Assembly (NCBI GenBank): GCA_035564555.1
Contig: DATMTS010000053.1
Location: 1-21,132 of the forward strand
Source: DATMTS01 sp035564555
GTDB lineage: Bacteria > Actinomycetota > Actinomycetes > Actinomycetales > Microbacteriaceae
Direction: 5' to 3'
DNA length: 21,132 nucleotides
The notes below the pieces were generated by a model that made no database searches, had not been told where the DNA came from, and worked only from the letters and a program-made list of their open reading frames with translations. Within the stretch, counting starts at the first letter, position 1, and every line of letters starts with the position of its first letter. Made by a program: the position numbers and the translations under genes. Positions 1 to 8,199 of the stretch are shown in pieces.

Positions 1-1
1 C

Positions 2-61
2 GTCGACTTCAGCCCAGAGCACGCCTCGATCGTCAACTATCCGATCACCTGGACCATTTGA
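2..61 (+). CDS. C-terminal fragment of an unidentified protein (5' end outside window)
   Basis: The second reading frame is open from the window edge to a TGA at 59-61 and gives 19 residues ending in NYPITWTI. The fragment is too short to assign to a family. It is listed because the frame runs uninterrupted into the edge and the next plus-strand gene starts 183 bp later, which fits the end of a real gene. A weak hairpin follows directly at 65-81. It could also be a chance open frame. Confidence 0.3.
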   Translation, partial: VDFSPEHASIVNYPITWTI

Positions 62-64
62 CCC

Positions 65-81
65 AGCCTGATTGTCGGGCT
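65..81 (+). terminator. weak hairpin after the left-edge gene
   Basis: AGCCTGA (65-71) can pair with TCGGGCT (75-81) around a TTG loop, with one G-U pair in RNA. There is no T-run after it, so it is at best a weak terminator for the gene that ends at 61. The rest of 82-244 shows no gene. A TAGAGT at 204-209 could be the -10 element for the next gene, but no well-spaced -35 is visible. Confidence 0.25.
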
Positions 82-244
82 CAGGCGTGCGGTAAGAGCA
101 CAATGACGCCTAGGGGTCACCAAGCTCGATCGACTGGCCCGCTCGCCACCCGACGCGCGCGATATCGCTGAAGAGCTAGGTCGTTGAGGTCGCCTCGACC
201 GCGTAGAGTCCGGGTGTCTTCGACTCGAAAACGGTGGGATCAGG

Positions 245-763
245 ATGAGCGCTGACGTCCCGACGCACCCGTCACGCCGCAGCCCTGGCGCCTTCGTCAT
301 CGTGGCGCCGCTTGAGACGGTGCGGCCGGGCTCGGAGTTCCGCACGAACGCCTGGCCGCTGCACGTCACGCTCGTACCACCGTTCACCACGTCAGTGCCG
401 GCTGAAATCGTTGCCGAGCTCATCGCGTCGGTATGTCGCAGCTTCAGCCCGCTGACCGTCCGCGCTGCAGGACGGGAACTGTTCGGCCGGCGCCGCGACG
501 TGCCTGTCATCACGCTCGAGCCCGACCCCGGACTGCTTCTGCTGCACGCGGCACTCATGGATGCGGTCGAACCCGTCGCAGAGCAGCACGCCGACCGCCG
601 CAACGTTCGCGACCGCTACCGACCGCACGTCAGCGTGCAGCGTGGTCGATCCATCGCGCCGAGCCAGCCGGTCGCGATCGGTCGAGTGGCGCTCATCGAC
701 CGCAGCCCGGGCCACCAGGCTGGCTTGCGCCGGGTCGTCGCCCTTGCATCACTTGCAGACTGA
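245..763 (+). CDS. 2'-5' RNA ligase family (2H phosphoesterase) protein
   Basis: This 172-residue protein belongs to the 2H phosphoesterase superfamily, which acts on 2',3'-cyclic or 2'-5' linked nucleotides. The two signature HxT/S motifs are present: H40-V-T42 in LHVTLVPPF and H128-V-S130 in YRPHVSVQ. They lie about 88 residues apart, as expected for the two lobes of a single-domain member. No signal peptide or membrane segment is seen, so it is probably cytosolic. The ATG at 245 follows a purine-rich GGGATCAGG. The physiological substrate of actinobacterial members is generally unknown: RNA end processing or nucleotide cyclic phosphodiester hydrolysis are both possible. It lies 82 bp before the DUF4192 gene on the same strand and may share a transcript with it. 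Confidence 0.85.
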   Translation: MSADVPTHPSRRSPGAFVIVAPLETVRPGSEFRTNAWPLHVTLVPPFTTSVPAEIVAELIASVCRSFSPLTVRAAGRELFGRRRDVPVITLEPDPGLLLLHAALMDAVEPVAEQHADRRNVRDRYRPHVSVQRGRSIAPSQPVAIGRVALIDRSPGHQAGLRRVVALASLAD

Positions 764-845
764 CGGTCCGAGCACCGGGCAAAGTTATCCCCAGATTGCG
801 CTTTCGCCCCTCCCCCGAGTGGCCGCCGCCGAGACGATGGTTGGC

Positions 846-2036
846 ATGTCGACCAGCACAATCCCCATCGTCAAACTCACATCCACGGCAGAACTGCTCG
901 CGTTCATGCCCGTCCTCGCAGGTGTGCCCGTCCGGGGCAGCCTTGTCATCGCTCCGTTCATCGGAAACCGGGCATCACGCGCTCTGCGCATCCCGGTCGA
1001 GCCATCGCCCTCCATGGAAACGGCGCGCACGCTCGCATCGGTGGCGCTTGGAGCCCTCTCGAAACTCGACGACTGCGGTAGCGTCTCGGTCGCCGTCTAC
1101 CGAGACGAGCCGTTCGACCAGATCGGACCGCAGTGGCACGAAGCCTTCGGCGTCGTCCTCGAGCGATTGCACCAGTCCGGCTACCACATCAAGGATGCCG
1201 CCATCGTCGCCGCCGACGGGTGGATCCCCTACTTCGAGGGCGATCTCGCAGCTCCTCAGCCGCTGGCGGAGATCGAGGAACACGCGAAGCGGATGCCCGA
1301 AGTCCCGCGCTCCGACGCGGTATCGACGTTGCCCGAGACCGATCCGGAACTCGCTCAACGCGTCACAGACGCCCTGTTCGACCGATACATCGATCAGTCC
1401 GAGCGAGACTCTTTCGGACGCCTGCGACCGCTCGCACCGCCCGACCCTGTGGACTTCCTCGAAAAGGCACTCGCTGACACGCCGGCCGAGGCCTCCGCAC
1501 TGACCCTGGCTCGGCTGATCGCTCAGATCGAGTCCGAGGGCGCCGTCGACCGGACGGTGCTGCAGCTCGCGTTCGGGCGCGCCGCCGGCGCACAGTCATG
1601 GTCCGCCACGCTCGAGGTGCGAGCGGCCGCAGCGGAGTCGGGCGTCGAACCGAACGACATCTTGATGGACCGGTATGAGCGCGGAATCTACAGCCGGCAG
1701 GATGAGCGGCTGGGAAACCTCCTGACGGGGCAGACGCGCGAGCTCCCCTCGCCTGAGCGGCTGCGCGCCGGCGCCGCCCTGCTCGGCCGCGCGATCGCCC
1801 ACTGCCCGCTGCCCGAGAAAGCTTGGCTCATGTGCGCTTTCGCGTGGGCGCAATGGGCACTCGGTCTCTCGAACGCGGCTCACGAAACGATCGTGTCGGC
1901 GCGGCGCCTCGCTCCCGGCAATTCACTCGCTCCCATGTACCACGCCATGTTCGACCGCTTGACGCCCGAGTGGATCTTCACATCAATGCCGCCAAACCGG
2001 GCAGCGCGGCGTCGGGCGAATAAGAAGTACCGGTGA
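846..2036 (+). CDS. DUF4192 domain-containing protein
   Basis: This 396-residue protein opens with IPIVKLTSTAELLAFMPVLAG and the block VRGSLVIAPF, typical of the actinobacterial DUF4192 family. Its function is not established. The C-terminal third carries the family's alanine- and tryptophan-rich helical part (WLMCAFAWAQWALG, then SARRLAPGNSLAPMYHAM). It ends in a strongly basic tail, NRAARRRANKKYR, that could bind nucleic acid or membrane. No transmembrane segment is evident. The frame is open from 561, but residues before 846 are low-complexity and overlap the upstream gene, so the start is placed at ATG 846. ATG 837, three codons earlier, is an alternative. It ends 35 bp from the convergent dhaM. 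Confidence 0.8.
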   Translation: MSTSTIPIVKLTSTAELLAFMPVLAGVPVRGSLVIAPFIGNRASRALRIPVEPSPSMETARTLASVALGALSKLDDCGSVSVAVYRDEPFDQIGPQWHEAFGVVLERLHQSGYHIKDAAIVAADGWIPYFEGDLAAPQPLAEIEEHAKRMPEVPRSDAVSTLPETDPELAQRVTDALFDRYIDQSERDSFGRLRPLAPPDPVDFLEKALADTPAEASALTLARLIAQIESEGAVDRTVLQLAFGRAAGAQSWSATLEVRAAAAESGVEPNDILMDRYERGIYSRQDERLGNLLTGQTRELPSPERLRAGAALLGRAIAHCPLPEKAWLMCAFAWAQWALGLSNAAHETIVSARRLAPGNSLAPMYHAMFDRLTPEWIFTSMPPNRAARRRANKKYR

Positions 2037-2071
2037 GGTCGACCACAGAGGTGCCGTCATCCACCGTCTCG

Positions 2072-2752
2072 TTACGGGGCAGAGAATCCCGACTCGACCA
2101 GAGCGGCCAATCGGTCGACGGCGTCCTTGCCCGTCGCATCCTCCGCTGCGATCTCCACCGTTGCACCCTGCGTCAGCCCGAGGGACAGGATGCTCAGCAG
2201 GCTCCGGGCGTCCTTGCCGTTCACCGTCACCCGCTGCCCCAGGCTGGCCGCAAGCTTGACGAACTCCGCCGCCGGGCGCGCATGCAGGCCATCCGGGTTG
2301 ATCAGCGTGGCGGTACGCACGTAGCCACGGATCGCCGGCACAGCGCCCGTAGGCGGCATGGACGCGGCTGCCGCGTGCGCCACATCCTGCAGCCTCTCCC
2401 CCGTCTGCGACGACACCGCCGCGGCCACGGCCCCCTCGACGAGCGGACCCTGCGCGACGAGTGCGCGGGCGGCCCAATCGGGTCCGAGCAGATCGATAGC
2501 CGCCTCGGCGCTCAGCACCGCAGAACCCAGATCAGACAACACGACGACGCCGGCGCCCCCATCTGCATCACGAATCGCCGTCATCACCCGCTCGACATCC
2601 GTTCCGAGCCGGCCATCCGCAGTTCCCCCCGCGGCGATCACGGTCACGTCGGGCCCCATCTCCGCGGCCAGATCGACCACGCCGCGCGCGATCAAGTCGC
2701 TGTGCGAGACGATGACCATCCCAACCAAAGGGTGCGCCGGCACGTCGCTCAT
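2072..2752 (-). CDS. dhaM: dihydroxyacetone kinase phosphotransfer subunit DhaM with fused HPr domain
   Basis: This 226-residue protein is the phosphoryl donor of PTS-type dihydroxyacetone kinase. It passes phosphate from the PTS to ADP bound on DhaL. Residues about 10-130 form the EIIA-mannose-like DhaM domain with phospho-His H17 in VIVSHSD. Residues about 141-226 form an HPr domain with active-site H157 in GLHARPAAEF. S184 aligns with the regulatory serine of HPr. E. coli DhaM also has a C-terminal Enzyme I-like domain. Here the protein stops after HPr, so a separate Enzyme I must charge it. Its ATG overlaps the dhaL stop by 4 nt, indicating translational coupling. It is the last gene of dhaK-dhaL-dhaM and converges on the DUF4192 gene. 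Confidence 0.92.
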   Translation of the reverse strand: MSDVPAHPLVGMVIVSHSDLIARGVVDLAAEMGPDVTVIAAGGTADGRLGTDVERVMTAIRDADGGAGVVVLSDLGSAVLSAEAAIDLLGPDWAARALVAQGPLVEGAVAAAVSSQTGERLQDVAHAAAASMPPTGAVPAIRGYVRTATLINPDGLHARPAAEFVKLAASLGQRVTVNGKDARSLLSILSLGLTQGATVEIAAEDATGKDAVDRLAALVESGFSAP

Positions 2753-3381
2753 GACGCCGCTTCCGCCGCGGCCTTCAGGATGATCGCGGTCGATACCGCA
2801 CCCGGGTCGCGGTGGCCGACGGCCCGCTCCCCCAGATAGCTCGCCCTCCCTTTGTGCGGAAGCAATTCGTCGGTGGATGCCGCACCCCCCTCTGCACCGG
2901 CCGCCGCGGCGAACAGCACACGCACTGCATCGTCACCCGCGGCCACGGCGCCGCGCGCCGTCCGGACAGCAGCGGCCCAGGCATCCACCATCGTCTTGTC
3001 ACCCGCCGCAGCGTGACCGCGCTCCTCGATCCCGCGAAGCGCCGCGTCGGTGAGGTCCACGACATCGGAGGCGCTCAATTCGACGTGGCCAGAAACCGCA
3101 TCGGACGCACGCAGGAAGGCGGTTCCGTACAAAGGCCCTGCGGCGCCTCCGACCGACGAGATGAGCTTCATCGCCGCGGTGCGCAGCACATCCGATGGAG
3201 CCGCCCCGCCCGCGACCTCGTCGAGCGCGGCGCGCACGGCGATGAATCCCCGGTTCATGTTCTCGCCGTGGTCGCCGTCGCCGATCGCCCTGTCGAGCTC
3301 GTTGAGCTCACTCGACCGCTCGCCGATCTGATCCGCTGCGCGCGCCAGCCACGCCCTCGCCCATGCGGTGTCCAGTGTCAT
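2749..3381 (-). CDS. dhaL: dihydroxyacetone kinase ADP-binding subunit DhaL
   Basis: DhaL (210 residues) holds a bound ADP. It receives phosphate from DhaM and transfers it to dihydroxyacetone bound on DhaK. The Mg-nucleotide binding signature is clear: D30, D35 and D37 in ELDRAIGDGDHGENMNRGF. The length is normal for the family. The ATG at 3381 (MTLDTAW) is preceded by AGGACGAC. The open frame extends 13 codons further upstream, but that extension matches nothing in the family. The gene starts 64 bp after the dhaK stop and overlaps dhaM by 4 nt. Confidence 0.94.
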   Translation of the reverse strand: MTLDTAWARAWLARAADQIGERSSELNELDRAIGDGDHGENMNRGFIAVRAALDEVAGGAAPSDVLRTAAMKLISSVGGAAGPLYGTAFLRASDAVSGHVELSASDVVDLTDAALRGIEERGHAAAGDKTMVDAWAAAVRTARGAVAAGDDAVRVLFAAAAGAEGGAASTDELLPHKGRASYLGERAVGHRDPGAVSTAIILKAAAEAAS

Positions 3382-3445
3382 GTCGTCCTCACCCGTTCCC
3401 GTCCGCAGAACATCCCGCAAACATAGACAATGCTGTGCACCGTGT

Positions 3446-4444
3446 TCACACTCCCCAACTCAGCGCTGCGGTGTGCACCGGTGCGTCCCAGAGGCCGAGC
3501 AGCTCGTCGTCCACTGTGAGCAGGGTCACCGAGAACCCTGCCATGTCGAGCGATGTCACGTACGATCCGACCAGCGACCGAGCAATCCGCACGCCGGACG
3601 CATCCAGCCTCTCGGCGACCCGCCGGTACACCACATAGAGCTCGGCGACCGGTGTCGCTCCCATGCCGTTGACGAGCACGACCACCCGCTCCCCCGGCTC
3701 GCGCGGCAGGTCGTGCAGAACGGCCTCCAGCACACGGTCGGCCAGCTCGTCCGCCGAGGCCATGGGCGCACGGGCGCGACCTCGCTCTCCGTGGATGCCG
3801 ATGCCGAACTCGATCTCGTCCGCGCCGAGTTCGAAACTCTGCTTGCCCGAGTGCGGAACGGTCGGCGCACCGATCGCGACACCCATCGACCGCGCGGATG
3901 CCACGAGTCGTCTCGTCAGCGCCTCGAGTTCATCGATGCCGTCGCCGCGTTCCGCTGCCGCACCGACGATCTTCTCAATCAGCACGGTTCCCGCCACGCC
4001 ACGTCTCCCGGCCGTGAACTCGGAGTTCTGCACCGCAACGTCGTCGTCGATGACGACGGTGCGCACGAGAATGCCCTCCGCCGCGGCGAACTCGGCCGCT
4101 GTCTCGAAGTTGAGCACGTCGCCCGTGTAGTTCTTCACCAGGTACAGAACGCCTGACCCCTGGTCCACCGCGCGGGTGGCCGCCAGGATCGGATCCGGCG
4201 TCGGCGACGTGAACACCTCACCGGGCACGGCGGCATCCAGCATGCCTCGACCGACGAAGCCGGCGTGCAAAGGCTCGTGGCCGCTTCCACCACCCGAGAC
4301 GATGCCCACCTTCCCTGGAACGAGCTTCGACCGCACGACGTACGTCGGCGCGGTGCTCACCCGTACGAGGTCTCCGTGTGCACGTGCGAAACCTGCCAGC
4401 GACTCAGCCACGAACGACCGAGGGTCGTTCATCAGCTTCTTCAT
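3446..4444 (-). CDS. dhaK: dihydroxyacetone kinase substrate-binding subunit DhaK
   Basis: DhaK (332 residues) binds dihydroxyacetone covalently, as a hemiaminal on a histidine, for phosphorylation to DHA phosphate. Visible features are the GGGSGHEP loop at 51-58 (H56 helps orient the substrate) and the catalytic H218 in GIGIHGERG. The length matches the family. The start is MKKLMNDP at 4444; 81 upstream codons in the same frame overlap trpD antisense-like and were rejected. The gap from the trpD stop is only 28 bp with no visible terminator, so read-through from trpD is possible. The kinase feeds glycerol or DHA carbon into triose phosphates. No transcriptional regulator (DhaR/DhaS type) is adjacent. 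Confidence 0.95.
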   Translation of the reverse strand: MKKLMNDPRSFVAESLAGFARAHGDLVRVSTAPTYVVRSKLVPGKVGIVSGGGSGHEPLHAGFVGRGMLDAAVPGEVFTSPTPDPILAATRAVDQGSGVLYLVKNYTGDVLNFETAAEFAAAEGILVRTVVIDDDVAVQNSEFTAGRRGVAGTVLIEKIVGAAAERGDGIDELEALTRRLVASARSMGVAIGAPTVPHSGKQSFELGADEIEFGIGIHGERGRARAPMASADELADRVLEAVLHDLPREPGERVVVLVNGMGATPVAELYVVYRRVAERLDASGVRIARSLVGSYVTSLDMAGFSVTLLTVDDELLGLWDAPVHTAALSWGV

Positions 4445-4472
4445 GCTCGGCCTCCGCGGTTCGCAAGCGCCG

Positions 4473-5522
4473 CTATCGCGACGCCGCGATCCATTCCTCG
4501 AGCTTCGCTGCGGCCGCGCCGGAGTCGATCGCGTTCCCCGCGACGCGCAGCTTCTCCGCGAATCGTCCGAGGATGCTGCGCGGCCCGCTTGCCGGATCGG
4601 ATGCCAGTTCGAACGAGACCAGGCCCGCGGCCGCGTTGAGCAGCACGATGTCGCGCACAGGCCCCCTCTCTCCCGCCAGGACTGCACGCACGACTTCGGC
4701 GTTGTGTGCGGCGTCGCCGCCCTTCAGGTCGTCGATGTCGGCTCGAGGGATGCCCAGCTCGCGCGGGTCGATGTCGTGCTCCGTCACGAGGCCTCGCGAA
4801 ATCTCCCACACGTGGCTGTGCCCGGTCGTCGAAAGCTCATCGAGGCCGTCGTCGCCGCGGAACACGAGGGCCGTCGCTCCACGGGTCTGGAAGACGCCGA
4901 CGATGAGCGGAACCCGGTCCAGCTGCGCAACGCCGACGGCGGACGCCTCCGGGCGTGCGGGGTTGATCAGCGGACCGAGGATGTTGAAGACGGTTGGGAT
5001 GCCCAGCTCGCGGCGCACGGCTGCCGCATTCCCGTACCCGGGGTGGAAGAGGGAGGCGAACGCGAAGGTGATGCCCGCGCGTTCGAAGACCTCGGCAACG
5101 CGGTCGGCGGGCAGCGCAAGATCCAGCCCGAGCGCAGACAGCACGTCGGAGGAGCCCGATTGCGAGCTCGCCGCCCGGTTGCCGTGCTTGATCACGGGGA
5201 CACCGCATGCCGCTGCGACGATCGATGCCGTCGTCGACACGTTCACCGTCCCGTAGCGGTCGCCTCCGGTTCCGACGATGTCGAGCGCCATCGGATCCAA
5301 CGGCAGCGGCACGGCGTGCTCCAGGATCGCGTCGCGGAACCCGACGATCTCGTCGACCGTCTCCCCCTTGGTACGCAGGGCGACCAGGAATCCGGCGAGC
5401 TGGGCATCGGTAGCCTCGCCCGTCATGACCTGTTCCATCGCCCACGCCGCATCGGCAACGCTCAGATGTTCACCCTCGAGCACGGTCGAGATGATCGTCG
5501 GCCAGGTACGGGTTTCCGCCAT
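4473..5522 (-). CDS. trpD: anthranilate phosphoribosyltransferase
   Basis: TrpD (349 residues) transfers the phosphoribosyl group of PRPP to anthranilate, the second step of tryptophan synthesis. The PRPP-binding GTGGD (84-88), NVST (94-97) and KHGNR (112-116) motifs are intact, and the length is typical. ATG 5522 (MAETRTWP) is chosen over an in-frame ATG 8 codons upstream because TAATAT lies exactly 7 nt before it, as expected for a leaderless transcript. The gene is not in a trp operon here. It is divergent from ctaE, as in mycobacteria, where trpD also faces ctaE-qcrCAB. It is followed closely by dhaK. Confidence 0.96.
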   Translation of the reverse strand: MAETRTWPTIISTVLEGEHLSVADAAWAMEQVMTGEATDAQLAGFLVALRTKGETVDEIVGFRDAILEHAVPLPLDPMALDIVGTGGDRYGTVNVSTTASIVAAACGVPVIKHGNRAASSQSGSSDVLSALGLDLALPADRVAEVFERAGITFAFASLFHPGYGNAAAVRRELGIPTVFNILGPLINPARPEASAVGVAQLDRVPLIVGVFQTRGATALVFRGDDGLDELSTTGHSHVWEISRGLVTEHDIDPRELGIPRADIDDLKGGDAAHNAEVVRAVLAGERGPVRDIVLLNAAAGLVSFELASDPASGPRSILGRFAEKLRVAGNAIDSGAAAAKLEEWIAASR

Positions 5523-5529
5523 ACAGGCG

Positions 5530-5535
5530 ATATTA
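5530..5535 (-). promoter_or_regulatory. -10 element of a probable leaderless trpD promoter
   Basis: On the minus strand TAATAT lies 7 nt before the trpD ATG at 5522, so transcription would begin at about the A of the start codon. No Shine-Dalgarno sequence precedes this ATG. No good -35 hexamer is visible at 16-18 nt spacing. The assignment rests on position and hexamer match alone. Confidence 0.5.
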
Positions 5536-5594
5536 GGGGATTGCAATCCGCCTCATTCGGCGGCCGATTGCGAAAACCGGCCCTCGAAATCGGC

Positions 5595-5600
5595 CATAAT
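5595..5600 (+). promoter_or_regulatory. -10 element of a probable leaderless ctaE promoter
   Basis: CATAAT is followed by the 7-nt spacer GGGACAC and then GTG at 5608, the spacing expected if the mRNA starts at the start codon. An ATG at 5599 overlaps the hexamer itself, so it would lie upstream of the transcript start. This favours GTG 5608. GGGAC could also act as a short ribosome binding site if transcription starts further upstream. Confidence 0.5.
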
Positions 5601-5607
5601 GGGACAC

Positions 5608-6237
5608 GTGACGAGCACCTCGATTTCTCCATCGGTTACGGCGCCGACGATCAACCGCCCCAATGTGGTCGCCGTCGGGACCATCGTCTGGCTGGGCAGC
5701 GAGGTGATGTTCTTCGCGGGCCTGTTCGCGATCTACTTCACGTTGCGCTCCACCTCCCCCGGCCTCTGGGCTGCGGAGACCGAGAAACTCAACGTGCCAT
5801 ACGCGCTCGTCAACACGCTGGTGCTGGTGGCCAGCTCGTTCACGTGCCAGGCCGGCGTCTTCGCCGCCGAGCGTCTGCAGGCCCGCTCCATCGGATGGAA
5901 GCCGACGCAGTGGGGCCTGGTCGAATGGTTCACCGTCAGCTACGCCCTCGGCGCGATCTTCGTCGCCGGTCAGATCGTCGAGTACGCCGGCCTCGTGTCA
6001 GACGGGGTCACGATCGACGGCACCGCATACGGCTCCGCGTTCTACCTCACGACGGGTTTCCACGCGCTGCACGTGACCGGCGGGCTGATCGCGATGTTGT
6101 TCGTCATCGGGCGCGCGTTCGCCGTCAAGAAGTTCGGCCACAAGGAGGCGACCAGCGCGATCGTCGTCTCCTACTACTGGCACTTCGTCGACGTCGTCTG
6201 GATCGGGCTCTTCCTGGTCATCTACGTTCTCAAATAG
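5608..6237 (+). CDS. ctaE: cytochrome c oxidase subunit III
   Basis: CtaE (209 residues) is the third core subunit of the aa3 oxidase. It binds lipids near the oxygen and proton entry paths and stabilises subunit I. Five membrane helices are apparent, at roughly 22-46, 66-86, 108-129, 144-170 and 185-207. The conserved acidic residue E32 sits in WLGSEVMFFAGLF, followed by HALHVTGG (152-159) and WHFVDVVW (191-198). It is the first gene of ctaE-qcrC-qcrA-qcrB, the conserved actinobacterial order that reflects the bcc-aa3 supercomplex. GTG 5608 was chosen because of the -10 element just upstream. ATG 5599 would add three residues. qcrC follows after 24 bp. Confidence 0.95.
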   Translation: MTSTSISPSVTAPTINRPNVVAVGTIVWLGSEVMFFAGLFAIYFTLRSTSPGLWAAETEKLNVPYALVNTLVLVASSFTCQAGVFAAERLQARSIGWKPTQWGLVEWFTVSYALGAIFVAGQIVEYAGLVSDGVTIDGTAYGSAFYLTTGFHALHVTGGLIAMLFVIGRAFAVKKFGHKEATSAIVVSYYWHFVDVVWIGLFLVIYVLK

Positions 6238-6261
6238 GAATCAGGAGCAGACCACACCCTC

Positions 6262-7086
6262 ATGCGAGAGAAAACGCACCCCTCGGCACGTGAGTCGCGC
6301 CCCGTTCGCAAGACCGGCCGCCGCCACCCGCTCGCTGCGGTCGCACTGATCGTGATCGGACTGGCCGTCACGGGCGGCGCATACGCCGCCGTGAACTCGT
6401 CCTCCGGCGCATCCGCCGAGACCGCCAGCCAGTCCCAGCAGAACACCGACCAGGGCAAGAAGCTGTTCCAGGCGAATTGCGCCACCTGCCACGGCATCGA
6501 GGCGCAGGGCACCTCTCAGGCGCCGAGCCTCATCGGCGTCGGCGCCGCCGCTGTCGACTTCCAGGTCGGCACCGGCCGCATGCCGATGGCGATGCAGGGC
6601 CCGCAGGCCGAGCAGAAGCCGGTGCAGTTCACCCAAGCCGACATCAACAAGCTCGCGGTCTACGTCGCATCCCTCGGCCCCGGCCCGGCGATTCCGGATG
6701 CCCGTTACCTCGACGGCAAGGGCGATGCGGCCAACGGTGCCGAACTGTTCCGCATCAACTGCGCGATGTGTCACAACGTCGCCGGTGCCGGTGGTGCCCT
6801 CACGGAGGGTAAGTTCGCACCGCCGTTGCGGGGCGTATCCCCCGCCCACATCTATGAGGCGATGGTGACCGGCCCGCAGAACATGCCGGTGTTCAACGAC
6901 CTCAACATCACGCCCGACAGCAAGCGCGACATCATCACCTACCTCCAGTACATCCAGGCGAACCCCTCGCCCGGAGGTCTCGAACTCGGTTCGCTCGGCC
7001 CGGTGGCCGAGGGCCTGTTCATCTGGATCTTCGGCCTCGGCTCGATCGTCGCATTGACGGTGTGGATCACGGCGAAGTCCAACTGA
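6262..7086 (+). CDS. qcrC: diheme cytochrome c subunit of the menaquinol:cytochrome c reductase
   Basis: QcrC (274 residues) carries electrons from the Rieske centre to the CuA site of CtaC, and replaces a soluble cytochrome c in Actinobacteria. Two heme c motifs are present: CATCH (73-77) and CAMCH (167-171). Likely axial methionines are M107/M109 in GRMPMAM and M208 in NMPVF. A basic N-terminus is followed by a membrane helix at about 24-44, then the two extracytoplasmic domains. A second helix at about 249-270 anchors the C-terminus. This matches the actinobacterial diheme cytochrome cc. The AGGAG about 13 nt before ATG 6262 is slightly far, so a start a few codons away is possible. Confidence 0.95.
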   Translation: MREKTHPSARESRPVRKTGRRHPLAAVALIVIGLAVTGGAYAAVNSSSGASAETASQSQQNTDQGKKLFQANCATCHGIEAQGTSQAPSLIGVGAAAVDFQVGTGRMPMAMQGPQAEQKPVQFTQADINKLAVYVASLGPGPAIPDARYLDGKGDAANGAELFRINCAMCHNVAGAGGALTEGKFAPPLRGVSPAHIYEAMVTGPQNMPVFNDLNITPDSKRDIITYLQYIQANPSPGGLELGSLGPVAEGLFIWIFGLGSIVALTVWITAKSN

Positions 7087-7128
7087 TGACACCGGCACGC
7101 ACCACACGCACAGCGCAGAAGGAGAACA

Positions 7129-8199
7129 ATGGCACAGGACGATAACGGCGGCATGGAGTTGACCGCCGCCGGCTCGTCAGCCGTCGATCACCGCACCGGG
7201 GATCCCGGTACAGCGGTCGTCGTCCACGACGCGCCGGAGAACCCGGGCTTCCCGCCCCACCGGCTGCGCGTCACCGACAAGGACCCCCGCAAGGAGCGTC
7301 GAGCCGAGCGTGTGGTCTACGGACTGTTCTACGCTTCGATCGTCGGCAGCATCTGGGCCGTCGCCGCGTACATCGCCTTCCCGATCGAATCCGGCAACAT
7401 CGCCGACGTCCGACTGAACACTCTCTTCATCGGCATCGGCATGACTCTCGCGCTGCTGGCCATCGGCTTCGCGGCGGTGCACTGGGCCAAGGCGCTCATG
7501 GCCGACAAGGAGGGTGTCGACAACCGTCACCCCGTCTCAGGCACCGAGGCGACCCAGTTCCGGGCCGTCGAGATCTTCCGGGAGGCCGACGAGGAGTCGG
7601 GCTTCGGCCGTCGCACCCTGATCCGCAACTCTCTGATCGGGGCGCTCGTCGCTCTGCCGTTGCCGGCCGTCGTACTGTTCCGCGGTATGGCTCCGATGAA
7701 CGAAGACCCGGTGAAACTGCTGGCGCACACCGCGTGGAAGAAGGGCGATCGCCTCACCCGCGATCCGTCCGGCACCCCCATCAAGGCATCGGATGTCACG
7801 ATCGGCTCGGTGTTCCACGTCATCCCCGAAGGGCTGAACGACCGCGAAGACGTGCTCGAGCAGAAGGCCAAGGCCGCCGTGCTGCTCATGCGCCTGGACG
7901 AGAAAGATCTGCACCCGCGACCCGAGCGCAAGAACTGGGCGTACGACGGAATCGTCGCGTACTCCAAGATCTGCACCCACGTCGGATGCCCGGTCGCCCT
8001 GTACGAGCAGCAGACGCACCACCTGCTGTGCCCGTGCCACCAATCGCAATTCGATATCACCCATGAGGCTCGCGTGATCTTCGGACCGGCCTCGAGGCCA
8101 CTGCCGCAGCTGCCGATCACGGTCGACGCCGATGGCTACCTCGTCGCTCGCAGCGACTTCACCGAGCCGGTCGGGCCAAGCTTCTGGGAGCGTCAATGA
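7129..8199 (+). CDS. qcrA: Rieske iron-sulfur subunit of the menaquinol:cytochrome c reductase
   Basis: QcrA (356 residues) takes the first electron from menaquinol through its 2Fe-2S centre. The ligands are C282 and H284 in CTHVGCP and C301 and H304 in CPCHQSQFD. C287 and C303 would form the stabilising disulfide. There are three membrane helices, at about 63-85, 97-119 and 166-187, instead of the single helix of proteobacterial Rieske proteins, as is usual in Actinobacteria. The N-terminal 60 residues are polar and predicted cytoplasmic. AAGGAGAAC precedes ATG 7129. The stop codon overlaps the qcrB start by 4 nt, so the two are probably translationally coupled. Confidence 0.96.
   Translation: MAQDDNGGMELTAAGSSAVDHRTGDPGTAVVVHDAPENPGFPPHRLRVTDKDPRKERRAERVVYGLFYASIVGSIWAVAAYIAFPIESGNIADVRLNTLFIGIGMTLALLAIGFAAVHWAKALMADKEGVDNRHPVSGTEATQFRAVEIFREADEESGFGRRTLIRNSLIGALVALPLPAVVLFRGMAPMNEDPVKLLAHTAWKKGDRLTRDPSGTPIKASDVTIGSVFHVIPEGLNDREDVLEQKAKAAVLLMRLDEKDLHPRPERKNWAYDGIVAYSKICTHVGCPVALYEQQTHHLLCPCHQSQFDITHEARVIFGPASRPLPQLPITVDADGYLVARSDFTEPVGPSFWERQ

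Noticed and set aside
785..793. TTATCCCCA resembling a DnaA box
   Set aside because: A single site with one mismatch to TTATCCACA and no neighbouring boxes or AT-rich unwinding region. It is not an origin.
3382..3445. Possible separate promoter between dhaK and dhaL
   Set aside because: No convincing -10/-35 pair was found. A 64-bp gap inside a conserved three-gene operon does not need one.
4176..6293. Plus-strand open frame of 705 codons across dhaK/trpD into ctaE
   Set aside because: It runs antisense to trpD and dhaK and then out of frame through ctaE, all of which carry full family motifs. Its translation is Arg/His/Asp-rich with no recognisable domain, typical of high-GC shadow frames.
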